A stretch of 64,000 nucleotides of DNA from CAADGV01 sp040290295 (GCA_040290295.1 PSMW01000006.1:87262-151261); one strand, 5' to 3'. Shown: positions 1 through 9,380, counted from the stretch's first letter. The notes: a model not told the origin generated them from the letters alone. A program made the numbers and translations.

Positions 1-1
1 C

Positions 2-202
2 GGCGTGTACGTTGCAGGAGGGATCGCTCCGAAAATTCTTCCCCTCCTGCAGCAATCCACGTTCATGGATGCCTTCTCGGAAAAAGGAAGGCTTTCGGCG
101 CTCGTCAAGAGCATGCCCGTGCATGTCGTGCTCAACGACAACGCTGCGCTCTACGGAGCGGCACACTTTGCTTCGACCATCATCGAACGTTGTCTGCCAT
201 GA
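2..202 (+). CDS. glk: Glucokinase, C-terminal fragment
   Basis: The window opens inside this gene, and only the last 66 or so residues are present. They include the Gly-Gly-Ile-Ala-Pro-Lys stretch and a later Val-x-x-Asn-Asp-Asn segment that match the C-terminal lobe of the E. coli-type glucokinase family, which phosphorylates glucose to glucose-6-phosphate with ATP in the cytoplasm. The TGA stop at 200-202 overlaps the ATG of the next gene (ATGA), so glucokinase and moaD are probably translationally coupled although they are functionally unrelated. The substrate-binding and ATP-binding N-terminal half lies outside the window, so catalytic competence cannot be judged. Confidence 0.8.
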   Translation, partial: GVYVAGGIAPKILPLLQQSTFMDAFSEKGRLSALVKSMPVHVVLNDNAALYGAAHFASTIIERCLP

Positions 203-447
203 TTACGGTAAACGTCAAACTGTTCGGTCCGCTGAAGGATATCCTTCACGCCGATGAAGTGAAGGTGAACGTTTCGCCGCCCTACAACGGAGAAGCGGCG
301 TTCAACGCACTCGCCGAGATGTATCCCGAATTGCGAGCGTGGAAATCGAGCGTACGCTTGGCCGTCAATCTCGAATACACGTCGTTCGATCGCACGCTCA
401 CGTCGGGAGACGAAATCAGTTTCATTCCTCCTGTAAGCGGAGGCTGA
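199..447 (+). CDS. moaD: Molybdopterin synthase small subunit MoaD
   Basis: This is an 82-residue ubiquitin-like sulfur carrier. It begins MITVNVKLFGPLKDIL and ends in the diagnostic Gly-Gly tail, whose terminal glycine is thiocarboxylated and donates sulfur to precursor Z in molybdopterin synthesis. I chose the ATG at 199, which overlaps the glucokinase stop; an upstream TTG at 190 is in frame but would only add three residues. The length is normal for MoaD. It is followed after 30 bases by moaE, its obligate partner in the heterotetrameric synthase, and then by moaA. Confidence 0.93.
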   Translation: MITVNVKLFGPLKDILHADEVKVNVSPPYNGEAAFNALAEMYPELRAWKSSVRLAVNLEYTSFDRTLTSGDEISFIPPVSGG

Positions 448-477
448 GGACGCGAACAAGCCGGAGAGGCCGATACG

Positions 478-909
478 ATGGTTTCGATAACAACAGACCC
501 GATCGACGTTGCTTCGATCTATCAGGCGGTGCAGTCCGTGCATGCAGGCGGCATCGTCCTGTTTGCCGGAACGGTGCGCAATCGATCGCAGGGCAGGCGC
601 GTGAACGCGCTCGAGTATTCAGCGTACATTCCGATGGCAGAAAAACTGATGGCGGCGATCGAAGAGCAGATGCGCGCGCAGTGGCCCCTGCACCATGTGG
701 TGCTCGTCCATCGCGTGGGAATGCTCGCACTCGGCGAGGTTGCCATCGTGACCGCTGTTGCGGCTGCTCATCGCAAAGAAGCGTTCGAGGCATGCCGCTT
801 CGGGATTGATCGCATCAAAGCCGAGGTCCCCATCTGGAAGAAGGAACATTTCGAAGATGGACAAGAATGGGTTGTCGGGCGGGATGATGCCGATACGCCC
901 ATGACCTGA
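478..909 (+). CDS. moaE: Molybdopterin synthase catalytic subunit MoaE
   Basis: The 143-residue product matches MoaE over its full length. The active-site loop VPIWKKE (residues 117-123) carries the conserved lysine pair. The upstream His-Arg-x-Gly-x-Leu-x-x-Gly-Glu segment (about 78-87) and the FAGTVRN segment (29-35) are also family signatures. MoaE binds cyclic pyranopterin monophosphate and, with two MoaD thiocarboxylates, makes the dithiolene of molybdopterin. A GGAGAG ribosome-binding site precedes the ATG. It sits in the moaD-moaE-moaA order; moaC, mogA and moeA are not in this window. Confidence 0.95.
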   Translation: MVSITTDPIDVASIYQAVQSVHAGGIVLFAGTVRNRSQGRRVNALEYSAYIPMAEKLMAAIEEQMRAQWPLHHVVLVHRVGMLALGEVAIVTAVAAAHRKEAFEACRFGIDRIKAEVPIWKKEHFEDGQEWVVGRDDADTPMT

Positions 910-944
910 GCGAACAAGCGCCCGATTGTTTCGACCACGATCGC

Positions 945-1943
945 ATGAACCCTATGGCTCAATTACGGGATACCTTCGGAAGGACCGTCACAAACCTTCG
1001 CATCTCGGTTACCGATCGATGCAACTATCGCTGCTCGTATTGTATGCCTGAAGAAGGCATGCAGTGGCTGGAACGCGAGAAGCTCTTGACATACGAAGAG
1101 ATTGTTCGACTCGCACGCATCTTCGCGTCGCTGGGTGTTCGGAAGATCCGCCTCACGGGAGGCGAGCCGCTGATGCGGAAGGAGCTGCATCGCCTGATCG
1201 CGATGCTCAAAGTCATCCCCGGCATCGACAACATCGCGCTGACAACCAACGGTTACTTTCTGAAGGAGCAGGCGAAAGCCCTTGCCGCTGCCGGATTGGA
1301 TCGCATCAACGTGAGTCTCGATGCGCTCGATCCGCGCATCTTCGCCGAGATGGCGCGGCGCGACTACTTCCACCAGACATGGGAAGGGATCGAAGAAGCC
1401 GAACGCGCCGGCATCGCTCCCATCAAACTCAACGTCGTTCTCGTGCGCGGCGTGAACGATGGTGAAATTCTCAAGTTCGCACACCTTGCTCGCTCCCGTC
1501 CTTTCTTCGTTCGATTCATCGAGTTCATGCCGATCGGCATGGACGATGGCTGGACGATGGAAAAGGTTGTGCCGACGCATGAGGTGTTGGAGACGATCAA
1601 CCGGTACGCTTCACTCGTTCCCGCGCCGTCAAGCAACGGCAAGGTGCCCGCCGAGCGTTACATCTTCAGCGATGGAAAAGGCGAAATCGGGTTCATCAGT
1701 TCGGTCAGCCGTCCCTTCTGTGCCGACTGCGATCGCGTGCGGATAACCAGCGACGGGAAATTTCGCACCTGCTTGTTCTCCCTCGTCGAAACCGACCTGC
1801 GCGCGATGCTCCGCCATAACGCCTCGGACGAAGCCATCGCCGAAACTCTCGTGCGTGCCGTTTGGAAAAAGGAAGAAGGTCATCTCATCAACCGACCGGG
1901 ATTTGTCCGGCCCGAGCGAACGATGAGTCAAATCGGCGGTTGA
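945..1943 (+). CDS. moaA: GTP 3',8-cyclase MoaA (radical SAM)
   Basis: This 332-residue radical SAM protein starts molybdenum cofactor synthesis by rearranging GTP to 3',8-cyclo-GTP. The N-terminal CNYRCSYC motif (Cys26, Cys30, Cys33) binds the SAM [4Fe-4S] cluster and is followed by TGGEPL (71-76). The C-terminal second cluster is visible as Cys259, Cys262 and Cys276. The protein ends in Gly-Gly, a tail known to be important in MoaA. A second in-frame ATG at 954 is a possible alternative start. The stop at 1941-1943 lies close to the next gene, so the whole moa set and the downstream molybdoenzyme probably form one operon. Confidence 0.96.
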   Translation: MNPMAQLRDTFGRTVTNLRISVTDRCNYRCSYCMPEEGMQWLEREKLLTYEEIVRLARIFASLGVRKIRLTGGEPLMRKELHRLIAMLKVIPGIDNIALTTNGYFLKEQAKALAAAGLDRINVSLDALDPRIFAEMARRDYFHQTWEGIEEAERAGIAPIKLNVVLVRGVNDGEILKFAHLARSRPFFVRFIEFMPIGMDDGWTMEKVVPTHEVLETINRYASLVPAPSSNGKVPAERYIFSDGKGEIGFISSVSRPFCADCDRVRITSDGKFRTCLFSLVETDLRAMLRHNASDEAIAETLVRAVWKKEEGHLINRPGFVRPERTMSQIGG

Positions 1944-1963
1944 GCATTCCACCACGCTTGCGC

Positions 1964-2485
1964 ATGAAACTCTCCGACGGTGCACCCACAATCAGCGGCA
2001 CGAATACCTACGGCAAGCCGAAACGTCCGCCCGGTCAAATTGCAACGGCGAAATTTCCTGTGCTTACGTACGGCGAGACGCCGGAGATCCCGACCGACGC
2101 ATGGCGCTTCCGTTGCTTCGGGTTGGTCGAGCCAGAGATCGAATGGACGTGGGAGGAGTTCATGCGCTTGCCGCAGACGACCATCGTTGCAAACGTTCAT
2201 TGCGTGACGACCTGGAGTCGATTCGACGACCGATGGACGGGCGTTCTCTTCAAAGATCTCGTTAAACACATCTTCCTCGATCCCGAAGCGAAGTTCGTCA
2301 TGCAACATGCGTACGGCGGCTACACCACGAACCTTCCATTGAAGACGATGATCGAAGAGGACGTCATGTTTGCCCATACGTTTCATGGCGAGCCGTTGCC
2401 GCGCAAACACGGCGGACCGCTGCGTGTGATCACCCCCTTGCGCTATGCATGGAAGGGCGCCAAGTGGATTCACATGCAGCGCTAA
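1964..2485 (+). CDS. Sulfite-oxidase-type molybdopterin oxidoreductase (single domain)
   Basis: The 173-residue protein is a compact sulfite-oxidase-fold Mo enzyme. The segment around VHCVTTWSRFD (Cys80) supplies the conserved cysteine that ligates molybdenum in this family. Later blocks such as GYTTNLPL, KHGGPLR and KGAKW match the short 'sulfite oxidase-like oxidoreductase' subgroup, with no heme or dimerisation domain. No signal peptide is seen, so it may be cytoplasmic. The ATG at 1964 is preferred, but an in-frame TTG at 1940 would overlap the moaA stop. Its position directly after moaA fits a client enzyme of the cofactor made upstream. The physiological substrate is unknown. Confidence 0.85.
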   Translation: MKLSDGAPTISGTNTYGKPKRPPGQIATAKFPVLTYGETPEIPTDAWRFRCFGLVEPEIEWTWEEFMRLPQTTIVANVHCVTTWSRFDDRWTGVLFKDLVKHIFLDPEAKFVMQHAYGGYTTNLPLKTMIEEDVMFAHTFHGEPLPRKHGGPLRVITPLRYAWKGAKWIHMQR

Positions 2486-3035
2486 GAAACAAAAGCGCTT
2501 GTCTCTCGACAGGCAAGGGCGAGTCATCTTCTGTTCGACGCTCTTCCGGTGCCATGAAACCGACCTTCAACACATCATGATCTGGCACAGCTAAGCCTCG
2601 TCGTGCGGTCTGTATTGTTTGAGAGTGTCGTATCTCTCGTCGCTTGTCTTTCGCAAAACCCCTTTCTCCATTAGCCATGGGAACGTTCTCTGTGTTGTGA
2701 TGGATTGGAACTTTGACATTCCCGCTCTAGTCACAACGAGGAGAGTTCGCCATTCACGAGTCTTGCCGAAGGCCTCCTGATCCAGCCTATCGGGACGTGC
2801 AACGCTCGCCCAAGTCGCTCACCTGACGATAGAGGTTCTTTTAAGCAACGCGCAGCCTGACCGTCGGCTGTCATCGCCCATCGGCCTCCTCTCACGGTGT
2901 AGCACGATTCGCTCTGGCAACGTTCGGGCAGCAATCAAGAGACGATCATCTCTGCGCTCCACCTTTTCAGAACAATTTTTGGTATCTTGCAACTGGATTC
3001 ATTTCTTCTCTCCAAGAGACAACACGAGCACGCCT
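2486..3035. other. 550-base intergenic stretch, no gene recognised
   Basis: No open frame here looks like a gene; the reverse frames that cross it have no recognisable family motif. The right half contains short inverted repeats, for example CTATCG at 2787-2792 against CGATAG at 2827-2832, and a GCC-TTC-GGC hairpin near 2766-2774, which could fold as RNA on the minus strand. Towards the right end, TATCTTGC at about 2982-2989 resembles a Bacteroidota -7 box (TAnnTTTG) and could serve ychF. Confidence 0.4.
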
Positions 3036-4121
3036 ATGCAGATCGGCATCGTTGGACTCCCCTTCTCGGGCAAGTCCACGCTGTTCCAGACCATTACGAA
3101 AACACATCTCGATCCCGCAGTGTTGGGGAAGGTGGAAGCGCATCATGCCGTCGTCAAAGTGCCGGATCCGCGTGTGGATCGGCTCGCAGCCATCTTTTTG
3201 CCAAAGAGGACGGTCTATGCGTCGATCGAGTTCGTTGATGTGGTGGGACTCAAAAAAGGAGAATCGGGTTCGACGCAATTCACGACACATTTTCTCGCGA
3301 ATGTGAAGTCGAACGATGCGCTCGTTCAGGTGGTGCGCCTCTTCAACAACGACGCCGTGCCGCATCCCGAAGGATCGATCGATGCGGAGCGCGATATCGC
3401 TGCATTCGAAACGGAGTTTCTCCTCGCCGATTTGGCTGTGGTGGAGAACCGACTGGAGCGTCTCAACAAACAGGTGATGAAGTCCGGCGACGAACTCGCC
3501 AAACGAGAGCTGCCCGTCCTGGAAAAGTGCAAAGCGCTTCTCGATGCGGAGACGCCTCTGCGCAAGCACGACTTCACGAAAGAGGAACTTCATCTCCTCA
3601 AAACCTATCAACTCCTTTCCATCAAACCCATGTTGATAGCGTTGAACCTCGACGAGTCGCAGCTTGGTGTAGCCGAACAGTTGGTGCAACGCCTTGCAAC
3701 GAAGAAACAAGGACGGAACACCAAAGTTGTTTCGTTCTTCGGTAAGATCGAAATGGAGATGTCCGAATTGAGCGATGAAGAGGCACGAGCCTTTATGGAC
3801 GAATATGGTATCAAGGCATCAGCGTTGGATACGTTGATACGTGAATCGTACGCTCTGGTGGGCTTACAGTCGTTCTTTACCGTTGGTGAGGACGAATGCA
3901 GGGCATGGACTATCAAGAAAGGGATGACGGCGCAAGAGGCAGCCGGCGTGATTCACTCGGATTTCTTCGCGAAGTTCATTCGAGCAGAGGTGGTGAGCTA
4001 CGACGACTTCATCGCTGCCGGTGGATCGTTTGCGAAGGCAAAAGAAGCCGGACACTGGCACTTGGAGGGAAAAGAGTACATCGTCAAAGACGGAGATATT
4101 CTCTCGATTCGGCACGGTTGA
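3036..4121 (+). CDS. ychF: Redox-regulated ATPase / Obg-like GTPase YchF
   Basis: The 361-residue product is a full-length YchF (OLA1) protein, a translation-factor-class P-loop NTPase that prefers ATP and associates with ribosomes. The Walker A motif GLPFSGKST lies at residues 7-15. The G4 position reads Asn-Leu-Asp-Glu rather than NKxD, as expected for this ATP-preferring subfamily. The C-terminal TGS-like domain contains AWTIKKGMTAQEAAG, SYDDFIAAG and KEYIVKDGD. The ATG at 3036 gives the standard N-terminus MQIGIVG; the frame is open 57 bases further upstream but that extension does not match the family. No operon partner is evident. Confidence 0.95.
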   Translation: MQIGIVGLPFSGKSTLFQTITKTHLDPAVLGKVEAHHAVVKVPDPRVDRLAAIFLPKRTVYASIEFVDVVGLKKGESGSTQFTTHFLANVKSNDALVQVVRLFNNDAVPHPEGSIDAERDIAAFETEFLLADLAVVENRLERLNKQVMKSGDELAKRELPVLEKCKALLDAETPLRKHDFTKEELHLLKTYQLLSIKPMLIALNLDESQLGVAEQLVQRLATKKQGRNTKVVSFFGKIEMEMSELSDEEARAFMDEYGIKASALDTLIRESYALVGLQSFFTVGEDECRAWTIKKGMTAQEAAGVIHSDFFAKFIRAEVVSYDDFIAAGGSFAKAKEAGHWHLEGKEYIVKDGDILSIRHG

Positions 4122-4172
4122 AAGGCGCCGCACAAGGCGGCGAGCATGGTGCAACAACGACGGAGGTCAGTC

Positions 4173-4823
4173 ATGAATATCGGCATCCTCGGCAGTGGGA
4201 TGGTGGGAACGACACTGGGAACGAGACTTGTTCGGCTCGGTCATGCAGTGATGATCGGCTCGCGGTCGCCGGATAACGCCAAAGCTGCCGCGTGGGCGCG
4301 CAGCAACGGAGAATCGGCGTCGCATAGCACGTTCGCCGATGCGGCGGCCTTCGGCGAGATGATCCTCTTGTGCACGAAAGGCGACGTAACGCTCGATATC
4401 CTTCATGCGACGAACCCGGCTCACTTCGCTCGAAAAGTGGTGATAGACGTAACGAACCCTCTCGACTTCTCCAAAGGTGTTCCTCCATCGCTGTTTGTAT
4501 GCAACACCGACTCGTTGGGCGAGCAAGTGCAATGTACACTTCCCGAGGCTTACGTGGTGAAATCCCTGAACATCGTGAACTGCGAAGTGATGGTCAATCC
4601 TGCCAAGTACGCTCCCGGCGCAACGATGTTCGTTTGTGGAAACGATGCAACCGCCAAGACACGAGTCGAAGCCTTGCTACGACAGTTTGGTTGGGAAGAT
4701 ATTCTCGATCTCGGCGACATCACCGGCGCACGCGGCATGGAGATGATGTTGCCGCTCTGGCTTCGTGCATGGATGGTGACGAAGGACGTTCACGTAGCGT
4801 TCAAAATGGTTCGCCACACCTAA
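4173..4823 (+). CDS. NAD(P)-binding F420-reductase-like protein
   Basis: The 216-residue protein starts with the dinucleotide-binding motif GILGSGMVGTTLG and continues with GSRSPDNAKA, typical of the NADPH-dependent F420 reductase / NADP oxidoreductase family. Members transfer hydride between NADP(H) and F420 or another acceptor; many in organisms lacking F420 have unknown substrates. A GGAGG ribosome-binding site at 4162-4166 supports the ATG at 4173. The segment VVIDVTNPLDFSKG is also characteristic. The gene follows ychF by about 50 bases on the same strand, but a functional link is not obvious. The substrate remains open. Confidence 0.8.
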   Translation: MNIGILGSGMVGTTLGTRLVRLGHAVMIGSRSPDNAKAAAWARSNGESASHSTFADAAAFGEMILLCTKGDVTLDILHATNPAHFARKVVIDVTNPLDFSKGVPPSLFVCNTDSLGEQVQCTLPEAYVVKSLNIVNCEVMVNPAKYAPGATMFVCGNDATAKTRVEALLRQFGWEDILDLGDITGARGMEMMLPLWLRAWMVTKDVHVAFKMVRHT

Positions 4824-4963
4824 GCCGAGCGCAAAGAGTCGCCTTCTTCACAGCTCAGCTCACGCCAAGGGAACTCAGGTGGAGGTTGTTTGTTTATTGC
4901 CTGAGTGGCGATCGTTCACGATCGCGCAGCACAAACTTCTTCACCATAGCCTGTTCTCTTTCC

Positions 4964-6374
4964 ATGATGCTCGAGCGGTGTCAAGAATGGGTTGCGCTTA
5001 TAGCGTTGGTGTGTGTCCCGATCGGGTGCGAGCGCCGCGTGATGGATGTGCCTGCCGTCGAACCGCCCTCGCTGTACGCGGCGCGTGTCATCCCGAACGG
5101 TGACAACCCGGTCAGTCTCCTGCTCGCTTGTCGCACGTCGCTCGGCTGCATCGGTGGCAGTCGATGTGCTGCGTGCCTCAGTGCTCGAGCAGACGGCTCC
5201 CGCATCCGAGGTCCGCGATGATTCGGTCGTCATACCCATTGCGTGTTTGCGACCTCAAACGTTCTACACCTTTCGTGTTCGACTGACTGCCACGTCGGGC
5301 GCAATTCGTGTGCTCCACGCCGCCACGATAACCACACAACCGCTTCCTGCTTCTGTTGCTCTTCCACCATTTCGACTGCTGTATGCCGATTCGCCAAGCG
5401 TGAAGTATGTGTTGGTGGGAATAACGCCCGCGAGCAACGGAAAGTCGTACGCGATCGCGATCGATCGCGAAGCCATTCCGGTCTGGTACAAGGAGTTTCG
5501 CGATGCAGTGGTCGATTTTCAGCGGCAGCCGAACGGACAGTTGACCGCATGGTCGTCGAGCGATGGAAGTCTGCCGGTGTTTTACGCGTTCGATATGCTG
5601 GGAAGACTTGCCGCAACGTACTGAGCATCCCAGCAACGTGCAACGGGGCCGCACGAGTTGCGTCTCGCCGCCGACGGCTATGCGCTCTTTGGCATTGAGT
5701 TTCGCACAATGGATTTGACACGCTACGGTGGCTTGCCCGACGCTTCGGTGAGAGGGATTGTGGTTGAATGGAATCGCGGCAGTCGGCAACTGCATGGGAA
5801 CACCTTCGATCATTTTCGTGTGGATGATGCCGCTCCCGATATTTTGCTGACGACAGCGACGGTGAATCCGTGGCATGGCAACGCAATCGAACGTGATCAT
5901 GACGGCAATCTCTTGGTCTCGTTCCGCAATATGGATGAGATCACGAAGATCGATGCCGCCAGCGGAGCAATCATCTGGCGCTTGGGCGGTCGTCGTAACG
6001 AGTTCACCATCAGAGGCGATCCTCTGGGCGGCTTCTCACACCAGCATGGGATCCGCCGATTGCCGAACAGCAACATCCTCCTCTTCGACAACGGCAATCT
6101 TCACACCCTACCACAAAGTCGCGCGGTCGAGTACCGTCTCGATGAAATGCAGAAGATTGCCGAGCTGGTGTGGGAGTACCGCGCGTCGCCGCCGTTGTAC
6201 GGATTCGCGCTCGGCTTTGCGCAGCGCCTCGCAAACGGCAACACCCTGATCTGCTTCGGCACTGCGCAGCGCATCATTGAAGTCGATGCATCGGGACGGA
6301 AGAGGTGGGAAGTTGCACTCGACCAACCGCAACGCTACGCCTACCGAGCTTTCTCGGTCGAGTCGTTGTATTGA
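4964..6374 (+). pseudogene. Arylsulfotransferase-like (ASST-type) secreted protein, interrupted twice
   Basis: Three pieces read together as one protein of about 470 residues. The N-terminus (ATG 4964) has a hydrophobic signal ending near a cysteine (PIGC), suggesting a lipoprotein. It must shift frame by one base somewhere in 5105-5150 to continue into VAVDVLRASVLEQ and on to GRLAATY, where an in-frame TGA stands at 5622-5624. The same frame then continues with ATGPHELRLAADGYALFG to 6374. The C-terminal part has the His-rich FSHQHGIRRL and WHGNAIERD blocks and propeller-like repeats seen in ASST-family proteins, which transfer sulfate between phenolic compounds. Both lesions could be sequence errors; otherwise the gene is inactive. 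It converges on the DUF5686 gene. Confidence 0.7.
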
Positions 6375-6379
6375 TCGCG

Positions 6380-8707
6380 TTACAGAACGTGTGTAGCCCT
6401 CACGGTGAAGCGGAAGCCGCGCGGCGCGCTGAGCCGCCACGTGAAATCGGTTCGCAGCAGATCGAAGATGCGATTGATGCCAACGCCGATCTCACCATAC
6501 CATCCATGGGTTGCCTGACGTATCCCACTACCGTCGGATGGCAATGGCGCTGATGCCTGCCAGGTTTTTCCGGCTCCGCCGAAGAGAATCAATTCAAGGG
6601 AATGTTTGTAAAGGAAAGGCATGCCGAGCGCGAGAAACGGTACACTGCGGAAGTTGTGTTCGAGGAACATCGCGGCGAAACTCGTCCCTCCGAACTCCTT
6701 CACGTTCATCCCTTTGAACACACCGAACGGTGCGTAGCCGCTTGAAGCCGATTCCAGTGCGAAGCAATATTGAGGGAAATCGCCGCGATCGGCAGCGCCC
6801 GCAGCAACGCGGAGCGAAAGCGTTTGGGGAAACAACAAGCTTCGACTGAACGTCGGAAGGACAAGTGTTGCCATCCCCCACATCCGACGTGCAGAAAATC
6901 CCTGGCGTCCGAAAGCCTGTTCGGCATGAAGTTCCAGCGCGTTTGTTCGCACCAAGTCCAACGGCACCGCCGCGTTACCCACACGGAGATCCCATCGAAG
7001 CGTCGTGTACATGCCCTCCCTGATCGAAGGATTGGCGCGATAGAGACGTGAGCGCGAAAACAAACTGTAATTCGTATGCTGCACAACTGTCCGTTGGTCT
7101 TCGCGCACCAGTGCCAAACGTGTGGTGACAATGGTTGTTGGCGTGTACGTAAGAAACAGGCGCCACCCCTCGACCTCGTAATAATCGCGATAATCGTTCT
7201 TGAACAGCAACGACGTGAAGCTGTTGAACAGGGAACCGTAATATCCGAAATCCTCCCAGATAGCAAGCGAGCGATACACATCTATTCCGAAGCCGAACTT
7301 GCGTTGCGCAGTCGTATAGACGGTAGCACCAACGTTGTAACGCGTCCGTTTCTCCGAGAATGCGTATGCTCCTCCGCTGCGCACGTGCAGCAGGTCCTGC
7401 AGGCTATCATGTTCCACCCTCACACCAAGTCGCAACCCCTCAACGCGATTGAACGCTACATCGAGGGATTGTGCCGCCGCTGTTGCATCGCTGCCCTCGG
7501 CGCCGAACGCTATACTCATGCCTCCGCGGCGGAATTGTACGTCCAATGTTTGTGTACTGTCCAGAGTTTTGTAAGCTTGCTCTTCTTCGTTCGTCAGCGG
7601 CAGCACGTTTTCCGACTGCCAGAGTGCGGAGTCGTACACAGCAATCGCAGCGGAATCTATCGTGAGCCGCGGCTTCTGGAAAATCGAATCGGGAATCGTC
7701 GTGTTGATGTCGTAGTGCGACAAGACGGATATTTGAGTGAACGACAGCGGAGGAAGCGTGAACATCATTGCACCGATGGTCGCGCGCGCCTCGATGCGAA
7801 CATCCACCGGCATCCAGTAGAGATTGTCGAAGAGCTCGAAGTGCTGCCGGTAACGGAGCGAGAGATCTTTGACAAATGGAAGGATAAACGCCGCGTTGGG
7901 TCGGAGGTCGGCGCCCATCAAAGCGTAACTCGTTCCTGCAATCGCGATGGTTCCCTCGAAGAGTGGTACGGTACGCGTGCGCGGCAGCAGAGCGATTTCA
8001 TACACCTCTCTGCCCGCGCTGGTGCGCGTACGTAAGAGTTTGTAGTCGTAAGAGGTGAGGGCTTCGTCCGCAAGCGGCCCGACGAAACGATGACCCACGA
8101 ATCGTATCTCTTCGTCGTAGAAGTTGATGATGCTGCCAACAGATGCAAAATTGAATTCTGCCTTGATGTTTTCGGTCTGTCGCTTTTGCTTGACGATCTC
8201 CCGAAGTGTATCACCTTGTTGCCAGTAGCCTTTGGTAAGCGATTCGGTGATGCTGACGATCGCGGTGTCGCGCTTCAAGACTTGGCGCGTGAACGCATCG
8301 ACCGTGTAGTTCTTCAATCGTTCTTGCCATCGCCGTTTGTTTGCGATCGCTCGGCGAACGATCTCGTACGCCGGGTCCTCCGACGTAACAACGATTTCGG
8401 GCAACACAATTGCAGAAGGGATGAGCGCCACATCTCGCCGCAGGGTTTCTTCCAGCAGGAGGTGGAGTGTGTCGGTGGCGTAGCCGAGACTGCCGACCAC
8501 GATCGTGTACGTACCACGCGGGAGCCGGAGACGATAGTACCCCTCGCTGTTGGCGACGGTGCCGATCGATGTTCCCAGCACGCGCAGTGTTGCCGATGCG
8601 ATCGGTTCATTGGAGTGAGCGTCGGTCACGCGGCCGTGAATCTGAACAATGTCGCCCGCAAGAGCGCAACGCCACGTTAGCAGGAGAATCGTTATGGCAA
8701 GTTGCAT
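6380..8707 (-). CDS. Carboxypeptidase-regulatory-like domain plus DUF5686 outer membrane protein
   Basis: The 775-residue protein has an N-terminal signal peptide, MQLAITILLLTWRCALAG, followed by a carboxypeptidase-D regulatory-like beta-sandwich (about 20-100, including HGRVTDAHSNEPIASATLRV and GTYTIVVGSLGY). The rest is a long beta-rich region of the DUF5686 family, seen in Bacteroidota outer-membrane proteins: PAYEIVRRAIANK, FYDEEIRFVGHRFVGPLADE, and a C-terminal beta-barrel-like segment ending in an aromatic-rich strand. The architecture resembles TonB-dependent receptors but lacks a plug domain. The role is unknown; envelope assembly or transport is likely. It is transcribed toward the ASST-like pseudogene, with only five bases between the stops. 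Confidence 0.85.
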   Translation of the reverse strand: MQLAITILLLTWRCALAGDIVQIHGRVTDAHSNEPIASATLRVLGTSIGTVANSEGYYRLRLPRGTYTIVVGSLGYATDTLHLLLEETLRRDVALIPSAIVLPEIVVTSEDPAYEIVRRAIANKRRWQERLKNYTVDAFTRQVLKRDTAIVSITESLTKGYWQQGDTLREIVKQKRQTENIKAEFNFASVGSIINFYDEEIRFVGHRFVGPLADEALTSYDYKLLRTRTSAGREVYEIALLPRTRTVPLFEGTIAIAGTSYALMGADLRPNAAFILPFVKDLSLRYRQHFELFDNLYWMPVDVRIEARATIGAMMFTLPPLSFTQISVLSHYDINTTIPDSIFQKPRLTIDSAAIAVYDSALWQSENVLPLTNEEEQAYKTLDSTQTLDVQFRRGGMSIAFGAEGSDATAAAQSLDVAFNRVEGLRLGVRVEHDSLQDLLHVRSGGAYAFSEKRTRYNVGATVYTTAQRKFGFGIDVYRSLAIWEDFGYYGSLFNSFTSLLFKNDYRDYYEVEGWRLFLTYTPTTIVTTRLALVREDQRTVVQHTNYSLFSRSRLYRANPSIREGMYTTLRWDLRVGNAAVPLDLVRTNALELHAEQAFGRQGFSARRMWGMATLVLPTFSRSLLFPQTLSLRVAAGAADRGDFPQYCFALESASSGYAPFGVFKGMNVKEFGGTSFAAMFLEHNFRSVPFLALGMPFLYKHSLELILFGGAGKTWQASAPLPSDGSGIRQATHGWYGEIGVGINRIFDLLRTDFTWRLSAPRGFRFTVRATHVL

Positions 8708-8840
8708 AGAGATTCCTCTCTTTCGAGTGTCGAAAGTCAGCCTATCTCAATAACGCCTTACGGCGCCTCAACCCCCAGAAGACGTGAGGCGTTCCTGCCG
8801 AACGCAAGAACGCCCCCTCGTTACATCGTTTGGTGCGAAC

Positions 8841-9380
8841 CTACCGAAACAGTTTTCCCGAGCGGATGCGTTCGAGAAAAAAACTGCGGGTCTTCGGGAG
8901 TTGATCGGCTTGGCGATCCCACTCGTTTCGCACCTCATCGGGCGTCGTGCCATGCAAGCGCTGCCAAGCAGGGAGGATGCGTTTCTCACAGGCAAGCACT
9001 TCAGGTGCGAGAGGGTCCAGCAAGTACGCGCGCATCAACAACTCGAACGCCTTGTCCACGGCGCCGCGCGAAAAGAAGTAGTCCGCGCTGTCGGTAAGGA
9101 TGCGGACACGGCGCTGCACGCCTGCGAGCTGTGCCGGTTGATCACGCCCGGCACTCTCATGCGTTCGCGACGATGTTGCAGTGGAGAAAAACTTGCGCAG
9201 CAAGGCACGCTTCGGGCGTTCGACGCGCAGACTCGCTACCAACTCCTTGGTCATTTGAATCGATTTGTTGTTCGGTTCGATTTGTTCGGCGGCAGCGAGA
9301 AGTTCCATGGCGGCGTCGTAGCGTTGCTCCTCGATGGCTTGTTCTGCCGCAGAGATGAGTTGGATAATGCGATCATTCAT
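8841..9380 (-). CDS. TPR-like hypothetical protein
   Basis: The 179-residue protein has two helical blocks with tetratricopeptide spacing: residues about 1-45 (AIEEQRYDAAMELLAAAEQI) and about 95-130 (FSRGAVDKAFELLMRAYLL). They are joined by a basic, Ser/Thr-rich linker. TPRs usually bind partner proteins. I placed the start at the ATG at 9380 (MNDRIIQL), because the 32 residues upstream in the same frame are not protein-like. No catalytic motif, signal peptide or membrane segment is visible. It lies between the DUF5686 gene and the CDF transporter, all on the minus strand. No function is assigned. Confidence 0.6.
   Translation of the reverse strand: MNDRIIQLISAAEQAIEEQRYDAAMELLAAAEQIEPNNKSIQMTKELVASLRVERPKRALLRKFFSTATSSRTHESAGRDQPAQLAGVQRRVRILTDSADYFFSRGAVDKAFELLMRAYLLDPLAPEVLACEKRILPAWQRLHGTTPDEVRNEWDRQADQLPKTRSFFLERIRSGKLFR

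Noticed and set aside
2731..2934. 67-residue reverse frame in the moa-ychF gap
   Set aside because: No family motif, no ribosome-binding site, and the segment looks more like folded non-coding sequence.
5622..5624. TGA recoded as an amino acid in the broken genes
   Set aside because: Many intact genes here, such as moaA, the two sigma factors and dnaB, end in TGA, several in overlapping start-stop pairs, so TGA is a normal stop. One of the five broken genes has TAA, and one has only a frameshift.
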